A DNA stretch of 64,000 nucleotides from Elusimicrobiota bacterium. GTDB taxonomy: Bacteria; Elusimicrobiota; Elusimicrobia; UBA1565; JACRDR01. How positions within the stretch are numbered: the stretch's first letter is position 1; the number at the start of each line of letters is the position of its first letter. Below the pieces are notes generated by a model, which was given only the letters and a program-made list of their open reading frames with translations, ran no database searches and was not told the DNA's origin. This document shows positions 6,113 to 15,117 of this stretch, piece after piece. Where the stretch lies: the NCBI GenBank assembly GCA_016194745.1, contig JACQBA010000010.1, positions 143,842 to 207,841 on the forward strand. Reading direction: 5' to 3'. Made by a program: the position numbers and the translations under genes.

Positions 6113-8242
6113 GTGCCCACCGACAAGATCTTCCCTACCTTCGCCCCATTCGAGGTCAATCTCGGCAAGCCGCCGAAGATGCCGGCGCCCGCGTCCACGG
6201 AGATGAGTCCGGAAGACCGTCTGCTCAACCGGGACTTGAGCTGGCTTGCCTTCAACGAACGCGTGCTGAGCGAGGCGGCGGACCCCACGGTGCCTCCTCT
6301 CGAGCGGCTCCGCTTCGCGTGCATCGTCAGTTCCAACCTGGACGAGTTCTTCATGGTACGGGTGGCCGAAATCGCCCGGATCGGACGCCGCCAGCCCAAT
6401 TTCGCGTTCCCCGACGGCATGCGGGCGGCCCAGCTGCTCGGGCAGATTCGAGAGCATGCCCTCCAGCAGAAGGCGCGGCAGGCGACGGTGCTCGCCGACA
6501 TCCTCGACGCGCTGCGCCGCGAGGGCATCCACATCCATGCCGACTTCGAGACGGACCGCAGCCTGGACCTCGAGATCCAAGAGCGTCTGCCCAAGATGAA
6601 CCTCTGCCTTCGGCGGGCGCGGGACCCGATGCCGTCGTTGTGGAGCGAGCGCATCCATGTCTTCGTGCGATTCCCGGGCGAGTACGCCGTCATCACCATC
6701 GAGGATCGGGAGGCCCGGCTCATCGAGCTTCCCGCCTCCGGCAACGCCCGCCACTTCGCGCTGGCGGAACGCTGGCTCAGCGCCCGCGCGCCCGAGATAT
6801 TCCCCAATCGCGAGGTCATCGAGGCCTTCCCGTTCAAGATCATCCGGGAGGCGGACCTCCGCTACCGGCCCGAAGACGAAGAAACGCTGGAGGAACAGAT
6901 CGTCTCCGCCGTCGCCCAGCGCAAACGTGCGAAGACGATCCGCCTCGAGGTGGACGCTCCCTCCTATTCCGAAGGCTCGTTGTTCCTATCGACGCTCCTC
7001 GGACTCGACTCGGCCTCGCTCTATCGTTTCGACCTGCCGCTCGATCTTCGGGCGCTGGCCCGGGCCTATGTGGAGAAGGGGCTCGAAGCGCTGCGCTACC
7101 CGCCGATCCAGCCGCAGATCCCGCCGCCGTTCCGCAAGACGCGCAGCGTCTTCGACACGGTGAAGAAGAGCGACATCCTTCTCCACCATCCCTACGACTC
7201 TTTCGACATCGTGGTGAAATTCCTCGAGGCGGCGGCCGCGGACCCGAACGTGAAGAGCATCAGCCACACGATGTACCGCACCAGCCGCGAGTCGCCCGTC
7301 ATGGCCGCCCTGCAGGAAGCCGCGCGCAAGGGCAAGAAAGTGAAGGCCTACGTCGAGATCAAGGCGCGGTTCGACGAGCTCAACAACGTCCGCTGGGCCG
7401 AGGAGCTGCGGAAGTCCGGCGTCAAAGTGTTCCGTCCTCTCGGCCGCTTCAAGGTCCACAGCAAGCTCACGCAGGTCGTCCGGACCGAGGACGGCGAGGA
7501 CGTCTCGTACCTCCACCTCGGGACCGGCAACTACCACCCCGTGACCGCGCGGCAGTACACGGACCTCGGATTGCTCACGTGCGACAAGACGCTGGGCGAG
7601 GAAGTCACCTCCTACTTTTCCGCGATCGAGCGCGGGCGCACGCCGTCGGGGTTCACGGAGCTGCTCGTGGCGCCCGGAGACCTTCACGCGCGCTGCCTAA
7701 AGCTCATCCACGAGGAGACGCAGATTCAGCGCCAAGGCGGCCGCGGGCATATCATCGCGAAGATGAACTCGCTCGTCGACCCGCACCTCATCAACGCCCT
7801 CTACGAAGCCTCCGCCGCCGGCGTGACGGTCGAGCTCCTGGTGCGAGGCATCTGCTGCGTCGTGCCCGGCATCAAGGGACTCAGCGAGAACATCCGCGTC
7901 GTCAGCGTCGTCGACCGGTTTCTCGAGCACAGCCGGATCTACTACTTCCGAGCCAACGGCCTGGACAAGCTCTACGTCTCGAGCGCGGACTGGATGTCGC
8001 GCAATTTCTTCACCCGCTACGAGATCGCCTTCCCGGTGAAGGACGCCTCGCTCAAGCGCTACGTCCGGGACGTCATCCTCGGCACCGGACTCGCCGACAA
8101 CGTGAAGGCCTGGGCCCTCAAGCCCGACGGCACCTACATTCGCAGCGTTCCGGCAGACGGAGCCAAGGAAATCCGCTCCCAGTTCCAATTCGAAGCGCTG
8201 GCCAAGGTCGACTACAGAGACACGGCGCTCGCCAACCGCTGA
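6113..8242 (+). CDS. ppk1: Polyphosphate kinase 1
   Basis: Encodes about 709 residues, the normal PPK1 length. It reversibly transfers the ATP gamma-phosphate to polyphosphate. The N-terminal domain begins LLNRDLSWLAFNERVL and includes SSNLDEFFMVRVAEI. The catalytic phospholipase-D-like halves are clear: HHPYDSFDIVVKFLEAA, ISHTMYRTSRESPV, KVKAYVEIKARFDE, GRFKVHSKLTQVVR with the His that becomes phosphorylated, YLHLGTGNYHP, and SSADWMSRNFFTRYE. The GTG at 6113 was chosen: GGAAG lies 8 bases upstream and an extended -10 lies 22 bases upstream. The longer ATG at 6029 would translate the repeat element. CYTH and SixA genes nearby complete a polyphosphate/phosphohistidine neighbourhood. Confidence 0.95.
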   Translation: MPTDKIFPTFAPFEVNLGKPPKMPAPASTEMSPEDRLLNRDLSWLAFNERVLSEAADPTVPPLERLRFACIVSSNLDEFFMVRVAEIARIGRRQPNFAFPDGMRAAQLLGQIREHALQQKARQATVLADILDALRREGIHIHADFETDRSLDLEIQERLPKMNLCLRRARDPMPSLWSERIHVFVRFPGEYAVITIEDREARLIELPASGNARHFALAERWLSARAPEIFPNREVIEAFPFKIIREADLRYRPEDEETLEEQIVSAVAQRKRAKTIRLEVDAPSYSEGSLFLSTLLGLDSASLYRFDLPLDLRALARAYVEKGLEALRYPPIQPQIPPPFRKTRSVFDTVKKSDILLHHPYDSFDIVVKFLEAAAADPNVKSISHTMYRTSRESPVMAALQEAARKGKKVKAYVEIKARFDELNNVRWAEELRKSGVKVFRPLGRFKVHSKLTQVVRTEDGEDVSYLHLGTGNYHPVTARQYTDLGLLTCDKTLGEEVTSYFSAIERGRTPSGFTELLVAPGDLHARCLKLIHEETQIQRQGGRGHIIAKMNSLVDPHLINALYEASAAGVTVELLVRGICCVVPGIKGLSENIRVVSVVDRFLEHSRIYYFRANGLDKLYVSSADWMSRNFFTRYEIAFPVKDASLKRYVRDVILGTGLADNVKAWALKPDGTYIRSVPADGAKEIRSQFQFEALAKVDYRDTALANR

Positions 8243-8246
8243 CCCG

Positions 8247-8993
8247 TCACGGCTGGATCGTGGAGTGCCGCGCGTCGGCCAACTGGCTGCCGGGAGTGAC
8301 CGTCTCCTGCTCCCAGGGAAACGTCGAGTGCCCCAGCTTCTTGAAATGCGCCTCGAACGTCTTGAACAACTGTTCCTTCCCGGCGCCGCGATACTCCGCG
8401 TGGATCTTCCGGAACGTCTGCACGCGCCCGACCTCGAGTCCGACGCTTTGGAAGGCCAGGTAGACGAACTTCGAGCAGAACAGCGAGCCGCGGGCCCTTA
8501 AGTTGAACGCGTAGTCGTACGGCAACTCCAGGTTCGAGGCGCGACCGACGTACGCCTTGAGCCCGGCCACCTTTCCGGCGTCGAGTCCCCGCACCCGCTT
8601 CAACGCCACGCGGCCGTGGCTTCCCTGGACGAAGCCGCACAGGGTATTGGAGCGGCCCTTCGGCGCGGTGCTCTCGTAGACGCGCCACTCGCCTCGCGCG
8701 TTCTTGAGCGCTATGCCGACGTGACCGGCCCACGAGTTCGACGCCTTGGCGACGGCGCCAAAGAAGCCGTCATTGCGCTCGAGGACGACGACGTCGCCTT
8801 CCGCGACCTGCCGCTCGGCGCGCGCGCACGCGTCCGCGCCCCGCGCGGCCACCGGTATCGCGGTATAGGCGGGAACGGAGAGCCGGCCCGCCTCCCGGAT
8901 CGCGACGGCCGGCGTCAGTTCCGGCGCCGGCGCGGCCCAGGAGAATACCGCCAGCGCGAGTACTGCCAGACTTCCGAACATTTTCTTGGTCAT
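8247..8993 (-). CDS. YiiX/C92-like permuted papain-fold amidase, secreted
   Basis: Encodes 248 residues with a signal peptide (FGSLAVLALAVFSWAAPA). Around residues 65-105 are GDVVVLERNDGFFGAVAKA and WAGHVGIALKNARGEWRVYES, the His-containing half seen in YiiX/YaeF-like permuted NlpC/P60 proteins. Around 160-185, YDYAFNLRARGSLFCSKFVYLAF supplies the Cys (FCSKFV), in the circularly permuted order His then Cys. Such enzymes cleave amide bonds in lipids or peptidoglycan; the substrate is unknown here. The start has a strong ribosome site (AGAGGTGATCCC before ATG). It is convergent with ppk, leaving a gap of only four bases. Confidence 0.7.
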   Translation of the reverse strand: MTKKMFGSLAVLALAVFSWAAPAPELTPAVAIREAGRLSVPAYTAIPVAARGADACARAERQVAEGDVVVLERNDGFFGAVAKASNSWAGHVGIALKNARGEWRVYESTAPKGRSNTLCGFVQGSHGRVALKRVRGLDAGKVAGLKAYVGRASNLELPYDYAFNLRARGSLFCSKFVYLAFQSVGLEVGRVQTFRKIHAEYRGAGKEQLFKTFEAHFKKLGHSTFPWEQETVTPGSQLADARHSTIQP

Positions 8994-9090
8994 GGGATCA
9001 CCTCTTCATCGCAGAATTGCGCGAAGAGAGCCTTTGAGGCAGAGGCGTTTTGCCCGCGCGGCGCTGGGCCCTAGGATTGGGAAATGTGAT

Positions 9091-9897
9091 TTACCGTTTG
9101 GCGCGCCGTCGGCGCGGGAGGAAGAACGAGGCGCAGCGGTGGTATTTGTCGAGCGGCTCGGGCCGCAGGTCGAACTTCTCGGCAAGCTCGTCGTTGAACT
9201 CGACCAGATCGTCGATGTGGTCGAGCTTCGCGTCCAGGTTGCCGCCCGGAGCCTTGACCTCGTTCTCGTACTCGCAGAAGGTAGACAGAGGATGGAGCCC
9301 GCCGCTGGCGATATGAAAGGCGAACACGCGGTCCAAGGACGGCTCGAGGAACGCCGAGCCCGTCTCGACGAGGAATTTCTCCTTCTGGTACATGCAGAGG
9401 ATCGGGCACTCCGTGATGCGGCTGATGACGCCCGCGCCCAGGTGCCGCGTCATCGCCCTGATCATCGCCGGCTCCGCGTGATTGGCCAGGATCTTTCGCA
9501 CCGACGTGTTGGCGAAATGCACGATGTCGTGATGGCTCTCTTCCATGGTGACGCCTTGAAGCCTTTCCGTCGAGAACTCGGAGCGGAAGAGCAGCCCCTT
9601 CATCTTGAACCCGGGGCCCTTGTACTGAAGATAGACGTTCGTCCCGTTGCGGCGGTAGCGCAGGCGCAGGCTCGCCCCCTTCCGGAAGACCTCCATGCGC
9701 GGCGTGTCGAGGAATTGATCGAAGAAGAAGACTCCCTTCTGGTGGATGACTTTCTTGCGCTTCAGGAGGTACTTCTCGACGTCCTTGGCGTCCTCGGGAA
9801 GGACGCGCTTCTTGGCTTCTATCTCGACGAAGCGGTGATCGTCGATCTCAAGGCGCCGGCAGATGGATTCGATGAGGGCGTCGTCGCCGTTTCCCAT
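9091..9897 (-). CDS. CYTH / triphosphate tunnel-type protein
   Basis: Encodes 268 residues. Near residue 24 the chain reads FVEIEAKKRV, the ExExK signature of CYTH proteins, followed by SLRLRYRRN and VYLQYKGPG, which fit basic strands lining the tunnel. Later acidic strands (STFCEYENEVKA, HIDDLVEFNDELAEKF) fit the metal-binding side. It is longer than ThiT-type CYTH proteins (about 180-200 residues) and similar in size to VTC-like or bacterial polyphosphate-linked CYTH proteins, but has no CHAD domain. Family activities are hydrolysis of triphosphate or polyphosphate, or cyclisation of ATP. Being beside ppk1 and sixA favours a polyphosphate or triphosphate substrate; this is inference. Confidence 0.65.
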   Translation of the reverse strand: MGNGDDALIESICRRLEIDDHRFVEIEAKKRVLPEDAKDVEKYLLKRKKVIHQKGVFFFDQFLDTPRMEVFRKGASLRLRYRRNGTNVYLQYKGPGFKMKGLLFRSEFSTERLQGVTMEESHHDIVHFANTSVRKILANHAEPAMIRAMTRHLGAGVISRITECPILCMYQKEKFLVETGSAFLEPSLDRVFAFHIASGGLHPLSTFCEYENEVKAPGGNLDAKLDHIDDLVEFNDELAEKFDLRPEPLDKYHRCASFFLPRRRRAKR

Positions 9898-9926
9898 GGC
9901 TCGCGGTGAAAAGATACCATATTTCC

Positions 9927-10439
9927 GTGAAGCTCCTGATCGCGCGCCACGCGCACGCCGGCGACGAGGCGTTCAAGACGAAGTGGAAGAGCTCCGGGCG
10001 CCCGGACAACGAGCGGCCGCTCACCGGGAAAGGCCGGCGGACGATGCGCAAGGCCGCGAAGGGCCTCCGGTCCTTGGTGCCCGAGATCGGCCTCCTCGCT
10101 CCGAGCCCGCTCGCCCGCGCCGTCCAAACGGCAGACGTCCTGGAGAGGATCTACGGGCGAGTCCCTCGCAGCGTCATGAAGGAGCTCTCTCCGGGGGGGT
10201 CGCCGCAGAATCTCCTCAAGAGTCTCCGCGAGCCGCGCGAGACGACGATCGCGATCGTGGGCCATGAGCCGGACTTGAGCCGCTTCTTGGGATTCGTCCT
10301 CACCGGGAAGCCCGTCTCGTTCGCGCGGCTCAAGAAAGGGCAAGTCTGCCTCGTGGAGTTCGACGGAAAGCCCTCGGCCGGCGGCGGAACGCTCGCTTGG
10401 TCGCTCACGCCCAAGCAGCTGCGCGCGCTCGCGCGCTGA
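9927..10439 (+). CDS. sixA: SixA-type phosphohistidine phosphatase
   Basis: Histidine phosphatase superfamily, about 170 residues. The catalytic RHA motif is right at the N-terminus (KLLIARHAHAG), a family hallmark, and the second His is in VGHEPDLSRFLG. DNERPLTGKGRR and LLAPSPLARAVQTADVL are also typical. Members remove phosphate from phosphohistidine on signalling proteins. GTG at 9927 is preferred to GTG at 9906 because it puts the start where SixA proteins normally begin; TACCAT lies six bases upstream of it and no Shine-Dalgarno sequence is seen, matching the leaderless layout found elsewhere in the window. It diverges from the CYTH gene with about 29 bases between starts. Confidence 0.8.
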   Translation: MKLLIARHAHAGDEAFKTKWKSSGRPDNERPLTGKGRRTMRKAAKGLRSLVPEIGLLAPSPLARAVQTADVLERIYGRVPRSVMKELSPGGSPQNLLKSLREPRETTIAIVGHEPDLSRFLGFVLTGKPVSFARLKKGQVCLVEFDGKPSAGGGTLAWSLTPKQLRALAR

Positions 10440-10445
10440 GTCCGG

Positions 10446-12425
10446 TCAGCGGACCGTCGCGCGGAGGATCTTGTCGCCCGGTTCGATCCGGTCGACGACC
10501 TCGAGTCCCGACACGACGCGTCCGAACGCGGTGTAGCGCCCGTCCAAGTGCGGCGCGGGCGAAAGCATGATGAAGATCTGGACGCTGCCCGTGTCCTTGC
10601 CGGCCTTCGGCATGCCCACGACGCCGCGCTCGAAGGGCGTGCGATTGACCTCGTCGCGCAGCGAATAGTCGGCGCCTCCCCAGCCCGACCCGCGCGGATC
10701 GCCGCCCTGGATCACGAAGTCCGATACGACGCGGTGCCATTCCGTGCCGTCGTACTTGCCCTTGCGCGCCCACGCGGCGACGCTCGCGGCATGGACGGGA
10801 GCGCCCGCGGCGTCCAAGAGGATCGTGAGGGTCCCCTTGTCCGTCTCCAAGATGAGCTGCACCGGAGCCGGCGCCGCCTCGAGGAACGGCGATTCTTTGA
10901 TCCGGGCGTGGTCCGGGACGGGCCGCTTGAGCGCGGCTGCGGCCTTCGCGCGCACCGCCGGCGACGGGTCGGACAAGAGCGTCTCGCGGAAAGCGCGAAC
11001 GGCTTGATCGAGAGGGAAGGACTCGGCCAGCGCCGAGGCGGCGCCGACGATCTCCTCGCGGACCTCCTCGAACTCGTCCCCCTTGAGCCGCCGGTATGCG
11101 GATTCGAGCGGCTTGAGGAGCGAGAGCGCCTTCCTCTCGCCGACGGCCGACACCGCGGTTCCGACCACCTCGAGCGGCGCGCTGGGATCCAGAAGCGCTT
11201 CAACGACGAACGCCTCCGCGAGCTCCCCCGGGCGCTTACCGAGGCCCTCGAGCGCCGCGGCCCGCACACGCAGGTCGCGGTCCCGCATGCCCGACTCGAG
11301 CAGCGCGAAACCCTCCTTCGGCAGCTTCTCGGCCGCGGCCATCGCGCGGGAACGGACCCACCAGCTCGCGTCGGTCAAGGCGCGCTTGACCTCCGGCGCG
11401 GCCGCGTCGCCGCGGACCTCCGCCGCGCCGACGAGCGCCTGGGCGCGGACCATCGGGGAGGCGTCCGACAAGAGACCCGACAGGAGCGCGGCGTCCCCGT
11501 TGCCCTGCGCTAGCGCCGCGGCCGCGGCCGCGCGCACGTGCGCCGAGGGAAATCGCGCGGCGGACGACGGCACCATGTCTCCTCTTTTTGCGGCCGCCAA
11601 GACGCCGAGCGCCTCCACGCGGACCTGCTCGCTCGGGTCCTCGGCGCCGCGCGCCGCGGCCTTGAGAGGCGAGTCCGCGACCGGCGCCTTCGCCCATGCG
11701 GCGACGGTCTCGCCCGGCGCGTCCTTGGCGATCTTGGCCAGGGACCGGAACGCGAAGAGGCGCAGCAGATCGTCGGCCTCCAGCGACGCGCGAATGAGCG
11801 CGGCGGCGGCCCGCGGCTCGGGCGCCCGGCTGAAGGCCGCCGCCGCGCGCCAACGGACCTCGGCGTCCGGGTCGCGCAGCGACGCGCTCAGCCCCTTGAC
11901 CGTATCGGTCGAGAATTCCGGGACGCGCTTGAGCAGCTTCAAGCGGAAGAGACCGCCGACCGCCTGGCGGCGCATCATGGGATCGCGGTCCGAAAGCAGC
12001 CCGACGAGCTCCGCCTCGACGCCCTCGCCCCCGGTCTTGCCGAGCGCTTCCGCGGCCGAAGCCCGGACGCCCGCGTCCGTGTCGGCGAGAGCGGACCTGA
12101 GCGCCGCGCTCATCCCTGCCGGCGCCGCCGACGTCTCGTCCATCCGGAGCTGCCCGATCGCGAAGGCGCTCGCGCTTCGGACCGTTGGAGCGGAGTCCCG
12201 AAGCGCGGCGAGGAGCGGCGAGGCGTACTCCGGGGACTGGACGCGCCCCATGGCGACGGCGGCGGCCGCCCGCAGCTCCGGCGACGGGTCCTTCAAAGCG
12301 CGCGTCAGCAGGAAGCTCCCGGAGTCCCGGGAGTCCTCGGCCCGCTTGATCGAGACGAGATTCGCAGCGGCGCAGCCGGCCGCCAGCGGCAAGAGGAAGG
12401 GAAGGATGCGTCCCGCGCGCACCAT
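10446..12425 (-). CDS. HEAT-repeat lipoprotein fused to a cyclophilin peptidyl-prolyl isomerase
   Basis: Encodes 659 residues. The N-terminus has a lipobox (LPLAAGC), so it is probably an envelope lipoprotein. Residues about 30-500 are HEAT/PBS repeats with the pattern DPSPELRAAAAVAMGRVQ repeated at roughly 30-residue steps (DSAPTVRSASAFAIGQL, DTDAGVRASAAEALGKT and others). The last 150 residues are a cyclophilin domain: EWHRVVSDFVIQGGDPRGSG, VGMPKAGKDTGSVQIFIML and HLDGRYTAFGRVVSGLEVV match the bacterial PPIase core, with the catalytic Arg in HRVV and FIxxGGDP. The repeat scaffold may hold client proteins for the isomerase. TACAGT lies eight bases before the ATG with no ribosome site. It is convergent with sixA with a gap of six bases. 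Confidence 0.85.
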   Translation of the reverse strand: MVRAGRILPFLLPLAAGCAAANLVSIKRAEDSRDSGSFLLTRALKDPSPELRAAAAVAMGRVQSPEYASPLLAALRDSAPTVRSASAFAIGQLRMDETSAAPAGMSAALRSALADTDAGVRASAAEALGKTGGEGVEAELVGLLSDRDPMMRRQAVGGLFRLKLLKRVPEFSTDTVKGLSASLRDPDAEVRWRAAAAFSRAPEPRAAAALIRASLEADDLLRLFAFRSLAKIAKDAPGETVAAWAKAPVADSPLKAAARGAEDPSEQVRVEALGVLAAAKRGDMVPSSAARFPSAHVRAAAAAALAQGNGDAALLSGLLSDASPMVRAQALVGAAEVRGDAAAPEVKRALTDASWWVRSRAMAAAEKLPKEGFALLESGMRDRDLRVRAAALEGLGKRPGELAEAFVVEALLDPSAPLEVVGTAVSAVGERKALSLLKPLESAYRRLKGDEFEEVREEIVGAASALAESFPLDQAVRAFRETLLSDPSPAVRAKAAAALKRPVPDHARIKESPFLEAAPAPVQLILETDKGTLTILLDAAGAPVHAASVAAWARKGKYDGTEWHRVVSDFVIQGGDPRGSGWGGADYSLRDEVNRTPFERGVVGMPKAGKDTGSVQIFIMLSPAPHLDGRYTAFGRVVSGLEVVDRIEPGDKILRATVR

Positions 12426-12473
12426 GATGCGTCACTGTAGCTAATTTTTTCGAGACGAAGGGCGGCCGCGGGA

Positions 12474-15116
12474 CTAATGTAGAAAGGTGACCGATTCCTC
12501 GGAGGGCTGCGCCGCGGGCCGCTGGCGGGCGGGCCGGACGGGAGGTCGATCCGCGTTGCGGCGCGGCGCGGGGCGCGGCTGCTCCTCGTCGGCGTCGGAG
12601 GAATCCGCGGAGGGAGGTCTGAGTGAGCTCGGCTCCACGTCTTCCGCCGCCGCGCGGCGAGGCGAGCGGCTCTCTTGCGACGGGCCTCGAGGCCTCATCG
12701 GCTGGACGGAGCGCAAGGCGACCGGAGTCTCGGCTTGGGCCGTCTCCAGATCGGCGGGGCCCTCTTCGTCGGTCGGCGGCGCCGCGGCGCGGGACGTGAG
12801 CCCCAGGCGCTTGCGCGCCACGTTCGTCAAGGCGGGGTCCGCGCTCAACGCGAGCACGTCCTGGTAAAGTCCCTTGGCGCGGCGATCCGACGAGAGCTCA
12901 TACAGGAGCGCGAGGCGAAGCATCCCCTTCAGCCGGAAGGGATTTTCCTCGGGCCGCATCTTCACGAGCTGCTCGTAAGCCTTGAGCGCCTGCGGCCGCT
13001 GCTTGAGCTTCTCCCGGCACCACGCGATGCTGTAGACGGCCTGGATGCGCTCGGAACCCGTCACGCGCGCGTACGCCTGCGCGGCGGCCGAATATTTGCC
13101 CTCGGCCTGCCGCGTCGAGCCGATCTGCATCCAGATCCAAGACGCCCGCGGGTACTTCGGGAATTTTCCGAGCAGCGCCTCGTAGCCCGCGATGGCCTCC
13201 GATTTCCGCCCGGACTTGTCCAAGGCGAGCGCCCGGTTGAACAGCGCGTCCGCCGCGAGCGGATCCTTGGCGCCCGGCTTGAACTTGCGGTAGGCTTCGG
13301 CCGAGCCCTCGTAGTCCCCGGCCTGCATCAGCGCCAAGCCGAGCTTGAACGGGACCTCGCGCGCGTACTGGCTCTTGGGAAAGTTGTTCATGAGCTGGCG
13401 ATAGGCCGACGCGGCGCCCGCGTAGTTCTGCATCTGCGCGAGGCACTCGGCCTGGTAGTACAAGCTCCCTGGCACGTACGTCGACTTCGGGAAATCGGCG
13501 ATGATCCCGCGGAAATGCGCTTCGGCGGCCGCGTAGTTTCGGGACTTGTAAATTCGCGCGCCGAGCGCCCATCGGATATGGGCGACCAAGGGATGGTTCG
13601 GATACGCCTCGACCGCGCGAGACAGCCCCGGATGATCCCGCGCGCCCAGCCAATAGGAGCTGAGCAGGAGGTCCTGCACCTCGAAAGCGCGCGAGTCGTC
13701 CGGCCAATCCTGCAGGAAGCGTTCGTAGATGGGGATCGCCTGCGAGAATTCCTTCCGGTTGTAATGGACCTTCGCGATGAGCAGTGTCGCGTCCTTGTCC
13801 GAGCCCCCCCCCTGCGTCCCCATCTGGCGGAACGCCGCGATGGCCTTCTCCGGCGCTCCCTGCTCCGTGTAGATCTGCCCGAGCTGGAGGTAAGCGTCCT
13901 GAGCCTTCGGCGAGTCCGGGTACTTTTTCGCGAGCCGCAGGAACGCGTCGCCGGCCAGCTGCAGGTTCTTCGCCCGCTTCCACGCCATCGCGGTCTGATA
14001 GGCGGCCTCCGGCGCGTCCGGGCTCGAAGGATAGGCCGTTTCAAATTCCGCGTACGCCTTCGCGGCCTCGGCGTAGCGCCGTTGCCCGACGAACATGTGA
14101 CCGAGCGTCAGCAGCGCGTATTCCCCGAGCGCCCCCAGCCCCTGCTGCTTCGCCTCGCGGCTCGCCTCCCGCATGAGGGTCGACGCCTCGCGGTTCTTGC
14201 GATGGCTCTCGGCTGCGGCGAGACCGGCCAACGCGTACGCCTGCACGGGAGAATTGAAGCGGGACTTGAGGGAGCGCTTGAGCATCGACTGGCCCTCCGC
14301 CCATTGGCCGGATTGAGCGGCCGCGAGCCCGCGCCACACGAGGGCCATCGCGGCCCACCGGTCCCCGGCCGGCGCTTTCTCCGGGATCGTCTTCAAGACC
14401 GACGCCTTGTCGCCTTCGGCCAGATAGGCGAGGCCCAAGAGATACCGCGCTTTCGAGACGAGGGCCGGGTCGCCCTTCTCCTGCGCGACGTGCTCGAGGA
14501 GCGGCTGGGCGCTCGCGGCGTCCCCCGCGCCCAGCATGAGGGCCGCCTGCGTCAGGCGCACCTCCGGCGCGAACGGATGCCCGGAATACTTGCCGAGGAA
14601 CGTCCGGCAGATCTCCATCGCCTCCGGGTTCTTTCCCTCGCGCAGCGCCGCCTGCAGGCGCTTGAGGAACATCTCCGGCTGCATCGGATCGGGGCCCGTG
14701 GGCGAGACCTCCTCCGTCTCGACGATCTTGATATCGGCGGGCAGAGTCTTGAGGAGCGCCTCGCCGCGCTGCGCCCACGTGGTGTCCCCGTAGCGGTTGA
14801 TCAGGATCTCGAGGTGGTAGCGCGCCTTCGGCAGGTTCCCCTCTTTGATCTCGATCTGCGCGCTGCGGTAGAGGTCCATCGCCATGATCCGCGCCTGCGG
14901 CGTGCGGATGCGGGTGCTGGTGCCGAGCGAGTCGCTGAACATCTCCTTGGCCGCGCGATGCTCGTTGTTCTGGTACAGGAACTCGCCGAGGATGGACGTC
15001 GCCTCCATCGTGGTCGAGTCCCAGTTCTCGCGCGACGGGTGCTCGTCGCTGACGGGCTGGCAGGTCGCGGCAGCGACCGAAAGCGCGGCGACTGCGGCGA
15101 TCGCCAGGCGCCTCAT
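12474..15116 (-). CDS. Large TPR-repeat envelope protein
   Basis: Encodes 880 residues with a hydrophobic N-terminal export signal ending near Cys 19 (VAAATCQ). This may be a weak lipobox, but the usual Leu is missing. Nearly all the rest is tetratricopeptide repeats: GEFLYQNNEHRAAKEMF, GLAYLAEGDKASVL, YAEFETAYPSSPDAPEAAYQ, IADFPKSTYVPGSLYYQA and LMNNFPKSQYAREVPFKLG, in the CpoB/BamD/YfiO style (YP.S..A..A.Y..A). A disordered Pro/Arg/Ser-rich tail follows (about 790-880). The gene directly follows the TonB-like gene with one base between them, so it is probably its partner in an envelope complex, as CpoB/YbgF is with Tol-Pal. Confidence 0.8.
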   Translation of the reverse strand: MRRLAIAAVAALSVAAATCQPVSDEHPSRENWDSTTMEATSILGEFLYQNNEHRAAKEMFSDSLGTSTRIRTPQARIMAMDLYRSAQIEIKEGNLPKARYHLEILINRYGDTTWAQRGEALLKTLPADIKIVETEEVSPTGPDPMQPEMFLKRLQAALREGKNPEAMEICRTFLGKYSGHPFAPEVRLTQAALMLGAGDAASAQPLLEHVAQEKGDPALVSKARYLLGLAYLAEGDKASVLKTIPEKAPAGDRWAAMALVWRGLAAAQSGQWAEGQSMLKRSLKSRFNSPVQAYALAGLAAAESHRKNREASTLMREASREAKQQGLGALGEYALLTLGHMFVGQRRYAEAAKAYAEFETAYPSSPDAPEAAYQTAMAWKRAKNLQLAGDAFLRLAKKYPDSPKAQDAYLQLGQIYTEQGAPEKAIAAFRQMGTQGGGSDKDATLLIAKVHYNRKEFSQAIPIYERFLQDWPDDSRAFEVQDLLLSSYWLGARDHPGLSRAVEAYPNHPLVAHIRWALGARIYKSRNYAAAEAHFRGIIADFPKSTYVPGSLYYQAECLAQMQNYAGAASAYRQLMNNFPKSQYAREVPFKLGLALMQAGDYEGSAEAYRKFKPGAKDPLAADALFNRALALDKSGRKSEAIAGYEALLGKFPKYPRASWIWMQIGSTRQAEGKYSAAAQAYARVTGSERIQAVYSIAWCREKLKQRPQALKAYEQLVKMRPEENPFRLKGMLRLALLYELSSDRRAKGLYQDVLALSADPALTNVARKRLGLTSRAAAPPTDEEGPADLETAQAETPVALRSVQPMRPRGPSQESRSPRRAAAEDVEPSSLRPPSADSSDADEEQPRPAPRRNADRPPVRPARQRPAAQPSEESVTFLH

Positions 15117-15117
15117 C

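Noticed and set aside
5974..8463. 829-residue open frame over ppk
   Set aside because: Frame-shifted shadow of ppk1.
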